Assembly: GCA_950022655.1 (NCBI GenBank)
Contig: OX465580.1
Span: 125,099,016 to 125,163,015 of the forward strand
Length of the DNA stretch: 64,000 nucleotides
Direction of reading: 5' to 3'
DNA from: Alentia gelatinosa
Taxonomy: Eukaryota > Annelida > Polychaeta > Phyllodocida > Polynoidae
Each line of letters starts with the position of its first letter. Position 1 is the first letter of the stretch. Below are positions 1-11,131 of the stretch, piece by piece. The notes below the pieces were generated by a model. It did not search any database. It saw only the letters and a program-made list of their open reading frames with translations, and was not told the DNA's origin. The position numbers and the translations under genes are program-made.

Positions 1-45
1 TGGGATCCGAGCTCTGAAAATAAACTTTCATAGGTATCCTCTATA
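1..45 (-). repeat. HT element class B, hairpin arm cut by window edge
   Basis: The first bases (GAGCTCTGAAAATAAAC, then TTTCATAGG) match the outer arm of the class B hairpin that is complete at 45208-45350. The other arm and the tail would lie outside the window. Only one arm is visible, so the call rests on similarity to the other copies. Confidence 0.6.
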
Positions 46-1396
46 AGAATACAAATGTATATATCCTGCATGCATATGCACATACATATTTTCTACGTGG
101 TTAGTAAGGACAGTATCAATTTAGCAATGTATCTTAATTGCAAAATCTGAATTGCAACCTGCTCTCCATCTATCACCCTTGCTCCTAAATAAGCTTATGG
201 GTTTTCTTATCAGCATTTTTTATATTGCTATTGCTCTATATAGGTTAATGATACTGCGACTATCAATATAGAATGTAGACTTATTTCTTGATGTATTCAG
301 ATGCTAAAGTACGTGTTGATACTTATATTGAACGCATAATTCAAATAAAGAATTGCTTATAGAACATGGATATCCCCTCAGCAATCTATTCTAAAGAGCG
401 TGTACGGACAAGTGGAGTTATAGACACTCTGTAAAAACACACCCCACAAGTAATATATCTACCATACATTTATCAGCGATAACTAGCCCAGTTTTAACCA
501 TATCTGTAATCAATACGCAAAGGCGCAACCACGAGTTTGTTTTTATATCAGATACAAAAATCTGATATGATTGATTGGTTAATGAAAAATCTACTATAAA
601 CCTTCACAGTTTCAAAAAGATCACTTCTCAGACTCGTCAATCGTGAAATGTATTTTCTTAGCACTGGCAGAGATCAGCCAAAATGGGCATTCATAAATGC
701 GGAGCAGGTTGTCAGGTGGGATAAAAGCCATTCTAACAGGTGCAGTTATTAATTGTGCGTACTGGGATGGCCATTATTACCTCCTAAAGGGACTGAAGTA
801 GCCATCCATAACTATAAGCATCAGTGATTTAACGACACCTGAAAGGATTACAAGTTAGGCTATGAATGGGGCCTGGAGGAACTAATCCAAAAGCAGTAAA
901 GCTCTTTGGGCAGATTCTCCTCAATCGTTTTCCATGCGCCTTGTAAAACCCTGCTTGTAAGATCGGGAGAGATTGTCAGACGCACCCTACATGACATGAA
1001 CATGGTTGGTGTCAGGTTTATCTGCAGAGGTCATCATGGCAGTGCAATTCACCAATGAAAAATGGAACAAATACTGATTGTGAGAGACAGGAAGCATTGC
1101 TGGTACCCAGAGGGCACCTCGGTGTTCAGCTACAGGTCGCGATGGGACACGCCGGAGGGCAGCAACCATAGGGCAGACGACTTCCTGTTCTCATTGACTG
1201 AGACCCGGTGTCTCAACGCAGAATAGCCCCTCGTGTTTTGTGTGTGAACCGGTGTCATGGTGGGGAATATCCCCCCTGAAGGTATAGGTAGATGTTGGTA
1301 GGTGACCCCATCACTAGGGGCAGGACCCCACCGAGAAACGGGCCAAGATTTCTCGTTTTGCGACCCCATCTAGTGGTCAAAAGCTCAAGAACCCAT
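46..1396. other. No gene seen
   Basis: AT-rich up to about 900, then more mixed. Only short unsupported reading frames occur in both strands. No tandem or inverted repeat of note was recognised. Confidence 0.5.
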
Positions 1397-1574
1397 GGGG
1401 GCATCCATAAAGTACGTAATCAGAATTTCTGAAATTTTTGACCCCCTCCCCCATAATACCCTCCAAATCTTGTACGCGATTGAACAAAGAGGGGGGCATA
1501 CGAAAAGTTCCAAAAATTGTTGACCCCCCCCCCCCCCTCAAGCGTCAGTACGTTCGTACTTTATGGATGGCCCC
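1397..1574 (+). mobile_element. P-family MITE-like element, copy 1
   Basis: About 178 bp with terminal inverted repeats reading GGGGcCATCCATAAAGTACG at both ends. The interior has a polypyrimidine half, a run of about 17 C near 1525-1541, and a GTACGCgATTGAACAAAG core. Two further copies with the same ends and core occur at 36201-36366 (inverted) and 44573-44750. No coding capacity, so it would be a non-autonomous DNA element. The superfamily is not assigned and no target-site duplication was established. Confidence 0.8.
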
Positions 1575-2183
1575 ATGTTTATTGACCAGATGTATCAACG
1601 GCAATTCATTGCATTTATTTGTTGTAACCTAGTGTATAGTCTAATACTTCAGGTAGTGCACGGTGTCGCCCTGGGGTAGAGGAACTATGATGGCGTTAAT
1701 GATTTGATTATACACTAGTACACTCAGGAATGTAGGCCTTGCTTTATATACGGGAAACGTATAAAAAATAGCATACAAACAGAAGCGTATCTCGCTGCGC
1801 TAAACCTTAATTCTGTCACTCCTATGTCACAAATTCGATTACTCATGGTATGTCCTAACAACCCTATCACACACATATGCCCCACCAACTGCTGATAATG
1901 GGAATGCTGAGGTTAATGTATAAAAGCCTCATCCTCCCGCAAACAAGAAACATTAAAAGATCGACCAATTTATGGACGATTTTTTGTCAGCCATCTGTTG
2001 GATGGTGAAGCTAGCTGAAGTAGCCCGCATCTACAGAGCGTCACGCACCCTGGTGGCGGCTGATGTTGGACGATACGTATTGTGAAGAAAGATGTGGGGT
2101 AGTTGGGCGTACAAACATCTGCGAACGTCTGTATCACAGCAGTTAATATTGTGTAGGTCCCTTTAAACAACAAATTCCAATCG

Positions 2184-2186
<3 letters not shown>
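1575..2186. other. No gene seen
   Basis: AT-rich unique-looking sequence between the P element and an AT microsatellite. The short frames lack coding-like composition. Confidence 0.5.

Positions 2187-2261
<75 letters not shown>
2187..2261. repeat. (AT)n microsatellite
   Basis: About 74 bp of almost uninterrupted AT dinucleotide. It is self-complementary and able to extrude as a cruciform. The Tyr-Ile peptides it encodes are an artefact. Confidence 0.97.
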
Positions 2262-2263
<2 letters not shown>

Positions 2264-2794
2264 CCATAAGAATCACATGATAATTCACTACACATGCACA
2301 TATCCACGAATATGTATACGGTCATGTCGTCAAGATGTATATAATTGTTTTTAGTTCAGTTACTAGAATCTACGAAATATTGCCAGCATGTAGTATAGGC
2401 CTATGGCCTAAATTCCTATCCCGCAGTCAACATGAGCTACACTAGTAAAGTAGTAGGTGGATAGAATGTCCACTCATGGCTAAAAGTACGCATAGTCCAA
2501 TGGTAATGCTGTTCTTTAAACGGTACCACCATTACAATGATAAAAGTAATAAAAACACTGTATAATCTCTATTTCTCCTTTGCTTAAAAACATGATATGC
2601 AAAACTAACATGTTTTAAACGACAGATGTGTTTGTATCTGCTGCATTCCTTTCTTTTTTTTAGAGACATCGTGTCAGTTTCCTTTAAATAAAGGATACAA
2701 TTAACCTGCTGTATCATATGGAACCTCTTTTGTCCTCAAACGTCTCCCTTTCGCTGTTGGCGCGGAGTATCTGTGGCTACTGGACCACTTGGTC
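2262..2794. other. No gene seen
   Basis: AT-rich sequence with no recognisable coding region or repeat. Confidence 0.45.
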
Positions 2795-2890
2795 GTCACG
2801 CCTGCCAGCGCCCTCCCCACCATCCCCCGACACCCCCTCCCTCCCTCCCTCCCTCCCACCCTCCCTCACACACCCTCCCTCCCACGGCAG
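2795..2890. repeat. C-rich CCCT tract (i-motif / G4 potential)
   Basis: Runs of CCCTCCCTCCCTCCC within a pyrimidine-biased stretch. The complementary strand has more than four GGG runs with short loops, so a minus-strand quadruplex is possible. No gene in it. Confidence 0.8.
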
Positions 2891-4055
2891 CACGCAGTAA
2901 AGGTAAGCGCACACGCCTACTAGCCCAGCTGTCATCCGGAATTAAGGGCAAATACCCTGATGGGGGTAGGAGGGTGGCCAGCGGTCCGTGTGTCCAGAGG
3001 GTGGCATGTGCCTCTAAAAACCCCCACTGGGAGCAGCAATGCCGGTGGAGCAGTCCTAGAGCCGGCTGTAAGGTATTTATGCCCAAACCAATTCACCAGC
3101 ACACATTTACATACATACACCCCTGCTGCTGCCCCCCTGCGTCCCTCCCACTGGGGGCAGGTGCCCCTACACAGAATATAACAAAACAGATCCCCCTGTT
3201 CGTCATGGGGCTTCCCCCTCCTCCTTGTTTCCTCACCCGGACCTTTTCAATCGGCTCCTATTTTCACTCTTTACTCCCCGCTGAAAAAGCAAGCCATGGA
3301 CAGTTTCCAAAGCCTTCTTAACGCGGTCGCAGTGAAAAGAAGGTAACGAGTGGCCTTTACCAGACATGCGAGCAGGGTAAATATGGACCGTTAGCAGGTA
3401 TCATCTTTTTATTCTTCTTTTTTACCCTTCATCTATACAGCCAGGCGGAGCAAAACACAGGTCACAATGTGATGAGTGCTAGCAGGCTTTAGCATGAAGC
3501 GAACCCGAAATAAACACTTTTTAAATTCCCCTTGCACGCCGATACCCGATCCGTTGGGTTGGCAGACTAGGGGTTCATTGTGGGCTCCCTGGTCCACCAT
3601 GGGTGGGCACTGACCGAAATGGGTTCCCTCTATTTGACACGAGAAAGAACCACAGAAACCCCAACCTTTTCTCCTGTTTTTCCTCCTTTCTCTTCTCTCT
3701 TCCACATGTGACAAGGGGTGGGAGGCGCCAGAAGAATACCCGGGTGCTGGACGTGAAAGGAAGGTGTCTTCTTACGCTTCTATATTTCTAGTCGGGGTGT
3801 TTCTCCCACAAAGCCTTAAATCCTGGTCTTGTATAGGTCATACGTGGGGTCTGCACAGGATGCCCTTCTTACTCCCAGTGAATCTCGTGAGATTGCACGA
3901 GAAATTCCTACGAAATTTCATCATGACGATAGAGTCTTATCTACTTGTGTATAAGAACTCTTTCATTCCATTGACCACGCCAATACACAACAGAGTCTCC
4001 GCCCAAATATTTTGATCTATAACCGTGCTCCTGCCTTTAGATATACATACAGATA
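2891..4055. other. No gene seen
   Basis: Frames of 90-180 codons cross this region, but they are proline- and cysteine-rich by composition, overlap one another on both strands, and resemble no family I recognise. Treated as non-coding. Confidence 0.4.
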
Positions 4056-4094
<39 letters not shown>

Positions 4095-4133
4095 TCATAT
4101 ATATATATATATATATACTCATATATATATGTA

Positions 4134-4194
<61 letters not shown>

Positions 4195-4285
4195 TCATAT
4201 ATATATGTACTGATATATATATATTTACTCATATATATATGTATATACTCAAATATATGTATATATATACATATATATAAGATGG
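4056..4285. repeat. Compound AT/TACTC microsatellite
   Basis: Long AT runs interrupted at intervals by ACTC or TGTACTC, which suggests a higher-order slippage repeat. The stop-free Tyr-Ile frames on both strands are compositional. Confidence 0.95.
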
Positions 4286-4500
4286 AGGTGTACCAGTAGA
4301 TGATATACAGGTAGCCTCTTTCGGTATACCGAATGGGGAGATAGGTGGTGTGAATGGAAGGATACTCGGCTACAGGCAATGTTTTCAACTCGATGTGGTT
4401 CACCACTGAACGGCCCGCCGCCGGTCGACTGCAGCTGCCGCGCGGCAGGTGGATGTTGAGTGTCACCTCTGGGAGCAAGCCAGGTGTTCGTACATTTCAC

Positions 4501-5420
4501 ATACCTGGTATACCTATGGACAGATGGAGGCAGGGAGATGTGTGCTGGATTGTACACTCCACATACCTGTTATACCTATGGACAGATGGAGGCAGGGAGG
4601 TGTGTGGTGGATTGTACACTCCACATACCTGTTATACCTATGGACAGATGGAGGCAGGGAGGTGTGTGGTGGATTGTACACTCCACATACCTGTTATACC
4701 TATGGACCGATGGAGGCAGGGAGATGTGTGGTGGATTGTACACTCCACATACCTGTTATACCTATGGACAGATGGAGGCAGGGAGATGTGTGGTGGATTG
4801 TACACTCCACATACCTGTTATACCTATGGACAGATGGAGGCAGGGAGGTGTGTGGTGGATTGTACACTCCACATACCTGTTATACCTATGGACAGATGGA
4901 GGCAGGGAGGTGTGTGGTGGATTGTACACTCCACATACCTGTTATACCTATGGACCGATGGAGGCAGGGAGATGTGTGGTGGATTGTACACTCCACATAC
5001 CTGTTATACCTATGGACCGATGGAGGCAGGGAGGTGTGTGGTGGATTGTACACTCCACATACCTGTTATACCTATGGACCGATGGAGGCAGGGAGATGTG
5101 TGGTGGATTGTACACTCCACATACCTGTTATACCTATGGACCGATGGAGGCAGGGAGATGTGTGGTGGATTGTACACTCCACATACCTGGTATACCTATG
5201 GACCGATGGAGGCAGGGAGATGTGTGGTGGATTGTACACTCCACATACCTGGTATACCTATGGACCGATGGAGGCAGGAAGGTGTGTGGTGGATTGTACA
5301 CTCCACATACCTGTTATACCTATGGACCGATGGAGGCAGAGAGGTGTGTGGTGGATTGTACACTCCACATACCTGTTATACCTATGGACAGAAGGAGGCA
5401 GGGAGATGTGTGGTGGATTT
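4501..5420. repeat. 62-bp minisatellite, 15 copies
   Basis: Unit starts ATACCTGTTATACCTATGG and recurs every 62 bp from 4501; the last unit starts at 5369 and is partial (about 51 bp). Copies are nearly identical and differ mainly at four sites: GACAG/GACCG, GATG/GGTG, TTATA/GTATA, and a few singletons. Because 62 is not a multiple of three, each frame passes through all three phases of the unit. Since the unit has no stop, all three plus-strand frames stay open for about 340-366 codons. These reading frames are shadows of the repeat, not proteins. Confidence 0.97.
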
Positions 5421-5562
5421 TCTTACCCATGGGCTACGAAGTCCCCGTTGTTAATGGATGGGGCCACAGTAAACCACTAACCTATGATTTACGGCTTTTC
5501 CAAAGCCGTTATCGAACTTCTAGGAATATAAATTATTATCAATGATCATGGGTAAGAAATAC
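5421..5562. other. Flank between minisatellite and HT element
   Basis: Short AT-rich stretch; nothing recognised except the vicinity of the following class E hairpin. Confidence 0.4.
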
Positions 5563-5688
5563 AGCAATCGGTGACTTTTGCACGGTTGAAGTTGATGACG
5601 TAATACATTCCCTATCTCTCGTGTCTTACTACGCGTCTACCACTCATGGTTTACGGCCGCCCGTCAAAAAAAAATCAGCGATTATTGT
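5563..5688 (-). repeat. HT element class E, diverged hairpin (copy 3)
   Basis: Read on the minus strand, the right side gives GACGGGCGGCCGTAAACCA followed by GACGCGTAGTAA, the class E arm also present at 18581 and 55497. The left arm is more decayed, so the hairpin is imperfect. No clear tail was identified beside it. Confidence 0.55.
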
Positions 5689-6519
5689 CAATGTAGACTC
5701 CACACACTGTATATCTGTTATACTGATTTATATATTTGGTACAGCGATGGCAGGAGAGTATCTACATGACTGCCCTATACATGTGCAAAGGGAGGACTGC
5801 AATCTAGAAGGTGTATTCTAGTCACAGAGGGGCGGGATGGCGGATAAGATAAAGGGGAGTGGATGTGGTGAAAGGGTAAGAGGTATGAGAGTATTGTGGG
5901 AGGGTGTACGTGCTCTGCCGTGTGTAACACACCCTCAGGGCATGTGGTCCGGGAAAATAGACCGCAATTATGGATAGTGCTTGTAATATTCAAAGAGTTT
6001 CTGAATGTATACTTAATAGAACATGTACAGGGAAAATCTAATTCACGACCAACAGATACAAGGATAATGTATATCGAATGGGATCTACGATAAGGAGTAT
6101 CGTCTTCTACTGGACCTAAAGGAAAGCTAGTCAAAGATTGCTATCTGTCCATGACAGACTTCAAGAAATGCCAGACTGGTTTCGTATCATGTCTCTGGGA
6201 GGATTAAACCCCAACACAAATTGCTATGCTTTGGTTTCACCATTGCCCGGAACAGTTTGTAGGTCTATGCCAAAGGCAGAGTGAGAATGTCAGTCAGCTA
6301 TGATCCCATCTCAATTTCCACCGGTAAACATGTATATGTAATTTCAACATGTTTGTCTACTGGACAGAACTATGCTTGGTAGCAACTATCGCGTGTGATT
6401 TTCATGATGTAGAGCTAGAGACAGTCATTATCGTACTCATTCACTCATATGGTAAACTTCAAGTTCTGGCTGCACATATTTCTTCAGTTTAATTCTACCG
6501 TGCCACAGTTTAGGTTACC
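5689..6519. other. No gene seen
   Basis: Mixed-composition sequence without a recognisable repeat, coding region or strong motif cluster. Confidence 0.45.
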
Positions 6520-7015
6520 GGAATAGTGTTTAATAAATCATCTCCACCTTAACTACATCCAAATCGAAACCGACAGCTAACGGGCATTTAATAACTCCCG
6601 TTGTCCGTAATAACCGCCACCTCCACCACTTCACCTGGAACAAGGGTCATTAAAACCCTCCATTCAAGATGCCACGGTGATATCTGAACCGTAATTTGAT
6701 TATTAAACCTGAAGACAGGAGAGGACGCGGTCTGACAACCCTTCTCAGCTCGCTGGCTCGCGCCCGGCCTCGACCAACTGCATCAGGCCGAGCGAGTTTT
6801 ATGACAGAAAAATTGAACGGCAGAGTCCCAATGAGGAGCACAGGGAGGGGAGGAGGAGGAGGGGAGGGTGGATTTGTAAACGGGCAGATGGTGCGTTTGT
6901 CCCGCGCCAGCCACAATTACCACCCGAAGCAAACCGCCGGCCCCCGTCTCCACCATTACTACATGGTGGATCATCCACGCAGAGAGAGGAGGGTGGCTGA
7001 GGTTATTTCAATATG
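6520..7015. promoter_or_regulatory. Candidate conserved non-coding / enhancer-like block
   Basis: Non-repetitive and less AT-rich than its flanks, with many homeodomain-type cores (GGCATTTAATAAC, GGTCATTAAAACC, TTTGATTATTAAAC, GTTTTATGACAG) followed by a CpG-containing purine-rich stretch. The frames through it look like chance. The regulatory reading is inference from motif density only. Confidence 0.3.
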
Positions 7016-7714
7016 AGGGCATTAATTAAAACTCAAATAGGGTCATGAACTGAAACAATACCGGCGATGTTGTACCCAGGGACATCGAGTACAAGGACTA
7101 TTACTGAAGGGACAGATCATACATGTTGGGAATTCTTACGCGTCCTGGACAACAGGAAACACTGATCCATATCAGATATTGAAAATGAATAATTGACAAA
7201 TATAAATTTTAAAAAAATACTAGAGTATGGTGTGTTTGTCGTTCTGATGACATTTAGTCAAACGCCTCATGAAATACCATAGGACAATGAATGTGAATAA
7301 CTATAAGTATAACACATATCTTATACCATCATTGGGTGCTTTATACATTGCCTATACTTTTGTAAAGTTATTGGCCATTTATTAATTTCAATGTGAGTTG
7401 CTTGATTCATTTGATGGTTGTGCATTATTCCTGAGGCTGTGAGTATTAGAACGCCCTCCGACAGCAATCATGATCATAATGTGATCTATGGGCAATCTGC
7501 CTATGGCTTTGACATTGGATAAAGTGGCCATTTGAGTGATGATGGAACATAAATCAAACCACGAGTAAGATGCCTCCTACTATAGATATAAATCAAACCA
7601 CGAGTAAGGTGCCTATATGCTCGACCAGCGATTCAACATAAGTTTATTGCATGTGCATTTTGAAAGTGAGTTCAAAGGCAGATGACACTGTGAGCACGAA
7701 CTACGAGAAAATGG
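7016..7714. other. No gene seen
   Basis: AT-rich. It contains a short direct repeat (AATCAAACCACGAGTAAG) at about 7552 and 7590. Confidence 0.5.
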
Positions 7715-7837
7715 AGTTACTGAGCCAGTAGTGATGGTTGTTCAAGGTCGTTCTTCCCATAACTACGGCTAGACACCCGAAGGGCCATAGCTATGGGACT
7801 TAAGACCAAGAACAACCATCACTACGGGCTCAGTAAC
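7715..7837. repeat. Long hairpin (class K), arms about 53 bp
   Basis: The left arm starts GTTACTGAGCCAGTAGTG and the right arm ends CACTACGGGCTCAGTAAC. The arms pair with a few mismatches around a loop of about 17 bp. It has the size of the HT-element hairpins, but no shared sequence or tail was found. Confidence 0.85.
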
Positions 7838-8439
7838 AGCGTTTCCTTATTATCATACTCCTGAATATCACGAAAAGATCATTTTATGCACAGCCTGGCA
7901 GTGCTGCCGAACATATTATTTATACGCCGTGTTCAACAGCAGGTACTATTTCATATAAATTCGTGCACAGGTATATGATAAAAGCCCAGCCACTCAACTA
8001 TGATTTACTGCTGTTGCCCCCCTACTACCATTAGCGAGTGATATAAACGGTTCGTCTAGTAGTCCTACGTCAAAACTAGTATACGCACTCGACACCAAAT
8101 CTTAGGACAAGTGATTGCTTTACCTGATAAAGCAGTATGTACGTTTAAAGTCTGCTTTCAACTCACTTATATCATAAGTTTGTATAATGTTAAAAAGTCT
8201 TGATAGATAAATTCAGCGAGACCTTCTGTTGCGCTGCGTACCTCATGTTCAGTGCACCCATCGAACCGCCCGCTCCCTACCCCCACACCTTCCGCTGTGC
8301 ACTACATGTTTGGTTTGGTCTGACACAGTGACAGATGCCTCAAGTCTCCCAGCTTCCCCCGGCTGTCGCCTCATTGTCTAGGTGGGGTGATTGGTGAGGG
8401 GTTGTAAGGTGTAGTATAGATACAAACAGGGCTTTAAGT
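7838..8439. other. No gene seen
   Basis: AT-rich at first, becoming CpG- and GC-richer after 8220. No supported feature. Confidence 0.45.
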
Positions 8440-9160
8440 TGAACCAGGGGTGTGTGTAGGAGTACTTACAGTCGAGTGTGTGTTTGCCCAGGACACGGCA
8501 CTGCCATCCCAGCACCTGCATGGTCCGGTGTCACCTGGAGTAGTGGTCTTCACTGAGGGGGGTACGATCCCTACCCCTCACTATGCTCCAGGTACGGCGG
8601 CTGTCAGGTGTTGGAGCTCCAGGTAAACTCAGCAATGAGACTCAGGTAGGGAATCCTGCAGGTCGTGACGTTGATACTCCAGGTAGGCTACCTCCAGGTA
8701 ACAGGTGATGCTTAAACTTAAAGGGGGGCCGGCTGGCTGGCTATGTTCCCACCACCGCGGCGTATTCCAGGCACTCGTCCTCCCGGTGGCTTAATGCACC
8801 TACCTACCGTCGTACACAGGTAGGCAGTACAGGCGTAATCACGGGCAGGTGTGCGCGCAGGCAGGTGGGCTGTGAGTGCCGAGCCGTCGTCGGGCTCTCA
8901 GTGTACGGTGGAGGTGAGGAGGTAAAGGTGGTCGCCCTTATCTCCTACCAGTGCAGGCTCCGTGTCGCTATGGTCACTAATAAAGGTAAACTTGCACCTG
9001 CCCAGCAGCCGTGGAGGACTCACAGTGATAGGGTACTGATATACAGTCACTGGGCGTTGATTAAGTCTTGATGTGCGATCCTCCAATGCTATTCAGTCCT
9101 TAAGTGCGTGTGTGTGTGTGTGTGCTGGTATGGAGGTAGACTGGTGGCCAGGTAAAATAG
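8440..9160. promoter_or_regulatory. GC-rich block with dense CAGGTA/CAGGTG motifs
   Basis: At least ten CAGGTA or CAGGTG hexamers fall within about 300 bp (for example CCAGGTACGG, TCAGGTGTTG, CCAGGTAAAC, TCAGGTAGGG, CCAGGTAGGC, ACAGGTGATG). These are E-box/ZEB/Snail-type sites, and the same string overlaps splice-donor consensus. A (GT)9 tract ends the block near 9107-9123. The density is seen; a regulatory role is inferred. Confidence 0.3.
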
Positions 9161-9247
9161 TCTCACGTATCTCTATCCCCCGTGTCCACGCTCTGTACTC
9201 ACAGGCTCCTCCCAGGCTTATGAACACGGCCACCGCGGCCGGCGTTA

Positions 9248-9314
9248 CTTTAATACCCGCCCGCACGGCTCTACGTTTATGCAAATGAGGCGAGCAGCTG
9301 GTGGTTCTGATTGG
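9248..9314 (-). promoter_or_regulatory. Candidate Pol II promoter: CCAAT, octamer, TATA-like
   Basis: On the minus strand the order is CCAATCAG (9310-9314 core), then CTCATTTGCATA (octamer core 9279-9286), then TATTAAAG (9248-9255). The octamer-to-TATA spacing is about 24 bp. This order is the classic arrangement of histone H2B-like and other octamer promoters. No histone or other recognisable ORF follows on the minus strand, so if it is active its transcript is unknown. A GTGAGT donor-like string lies downstream at 9198-9203 (minus). Confidence 0.35.
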
Positions 9315-10535
9315 CTGGTGACTCCACGGAACGCGCGTCGATGCCCGCTGAGTGGTGGGAGGTTGTGGAGCGGGGATGGGGGACGTTGGGGTGTAGACGA
9401 TATGCACGGCTGCACACACACACCTGGCTCGGATGCGGTGGGGCCCTTGCACCCCTTTCTTCTCTAACACACCCCGAAACACCTGCCATACCCCTGACAC
9501 TCTTTTAGGCCCTTCCGCCAGGACGTTAAGCACTGACACCCCCAACATCCTGAGACTACCTGTGGAGGTACCTATACTCATGGACAGTGGGTGCTCTAAC
9601 ATCCTAACCACACCAAAGCATACCTTCAGACTCTAACTCCCTCCTTCCTATAACCCTGACTGTTGCGTGGCGTAAAACCCTCTATAAAAAGTGTCTGATG
9701 TTTATGCTGGTCACTGGATGGACTCTACTGACCAGGATTGTGTGAAACCCTGACGATGATCAGTCATTTCTGGTCTATTGGCAATGACCAAGCTGATTTA
9801 ACTGTAGTATTTTCACTGCACATGCTACAATGTTCTGCTGGATGAGGTTATTGTCAGTTGACATACATGTCGGCGACTTGTTCAGGTTATCTAAACGCTA
9901 CAACGTTAAAATTTGGCGGATGTCTATTAGCCTTAAGATATCACATCACGACACTCATGAACATATTGGTACATCTCCCTTTCATCATCAATTCAACGTG
10001 TACATGTCTATTCCTTAATTGATTGTATACATATCATATAGCAGTGCTTCATATCCGGATTGGTGCTACAATGTATATATATGCCTATGTTATCTGTGAT
10101 GGTGACACCTCAAATATTTCCTACATACCCACACCTATCTATACCTAGATATACGTTACGTCTCTGTGTGGACAGTAGTTTTCATCCCTCAAAGGACGGC
10201 ACATCTTTACCTGCAAGACCATCTCTGTTACTCTTCACGTCGGTGTTCTCTTTTTAATCGAGATGCTATAATTTATACACAGTCCATACATAGATCCACG
10301 GGTGTGGAAAAGAGGACTCAAAACAAAAGAAAGAGATCCCATAAACGATTAAGGTATTGACACTTTGCAGTCAGATTTGGAACTGGGAACTCTTTATCGC
10401 AGGCTGCAGGTTCTGCTGCACACTGGCAGGTCGTGCTGCTGGGGCAGGGTCGCCCGCCAGGCACGCGGGTACAGAGTCGGTACAGGAGACTGACGGCCTC
10501 AGCCGGTGGCGCCATCTGCGTCAGTTCTATTCTAT
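9315..10535. other. No gene seen
   Basis: GC-richer up to about 9640, then AT-rich. Short frames on both strands overlap one another and show no family resemblance. Confidence 0.45.
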
Positions 10536-10822
10536 TATCTCACCCCGGTATTTTTCTCCATAGGCTTAACATTAGGAACTCGTACTCCACGGCTGTGAGG
10601 TTCGTGTACCCAATACTCAATGGTTAATTTAGTGATTCATTTCATCAATAAATAATGTTATACGTGGTGAGATAAAATCAGAAACCCACTGATGAAAATA
10701 ACTTGGTCTGCACTCCACCTCGTTTGACCACGGAGTAATTCACTCAGCTTCGCTTCGTGAATTTCTCTGCAGTCACACTCGGTGGAGTACGGACCAAGCT
10801 ATTTTGCATCTCGTGGGTTTCC
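10536..10822 (-). mobile_element. HT element class A, copy 1
   Basis: Inverted orientation: the tail (10536-10674) runs from TTATCTCACCCCGG to GGTGAGATAAAATC. The hairpin (10681-10822) has about 65-bp arms beginning GAAACCCACTGATGAAAA and ending CATCTCGTGGGTTTC. The apex contains GCTTCGC at 10747-10753. The tail half nearest the free end carries CCATAGGCTTAACATTAGG, shared with HT elements of other hairpin classes. No coding capacity. Confidence 0.85.
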
Positions 10823-10840
10823 TTCTTAATAAGGAACTGC

Positions 10841-11124
10841 ATCGAGATCCATAGCCACTGACAATATGCCATGACTTTTGGTTGTGGAGTAATCTCACAA
10901 GCCAAAGCCAAGTGAGATTATGCAGCAATCCAATACAAATATATGGCATATTATCAGTGGCTATGGATCGAGTGAGGTTCAGATTTTATCTCACCCCTAT
11001 CACTGACTAATTGGCTAAAATGTGGGACATCGTCCTCCATTGAGTGTTTTTCTACAATACTCCACGGGCGTTGAGTACGAGTATCCAATTCTAAGCCGAT
11101 GGGAAAGATACCAGGGGTGAGATA
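10841..11124 (+). mobile_element. HT element class J
   Basis: The hairpin (10841-10972) has arms ATCGAGATCCATAGCCACTG and CAGTGGCTATGGATCGAG. The apex AAGCCAAAGCCAAG is flanked by TCTCAC / GTGAGA. The tail (10987-11124) starts TTATCTCACCCCT, ends AGGGGTGAGATAAATA, and carries the shared GAGTACGAGTATCCAAT half. It directly abuts the class D copy to its right. Confidence 0.85.
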
Positions 11125-11131
11125 AATACAT

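Noticed and set aside
4012..4299. Tyr/Ile-repeat reading frames here and at other AT arrays (2143, 12463, 22472, 33374)
   Set aside because: Pure consequence of TATA dinucleotide repeats.
4354..5545. Three overlapping plus-strand reading frames of 343-366 codons
   Set aside because: They are products of a stop-free 62-bp tandem repeat read in every phase; no frame has coding character outside the array.
7715..7837. microRNA precursor
   Set aside because: The arms are longer and more perfect than a typical animal pre-miRNA and resemble the transposon-like hairpins.
9093..9611. Histone H2B or other gene driven by the minus-strand promoter-like cassette
   Set aside because: The downstream minus-strand frame does not resemble a histone or any family I recognise.
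10560..10620. Pol III B-box (GGTTCGTGTACCC) making class A tails SINEs
   Set aside because: The word recurs only because the tails are related; no A-box lies at the right distance and there is no terminal A-tail.
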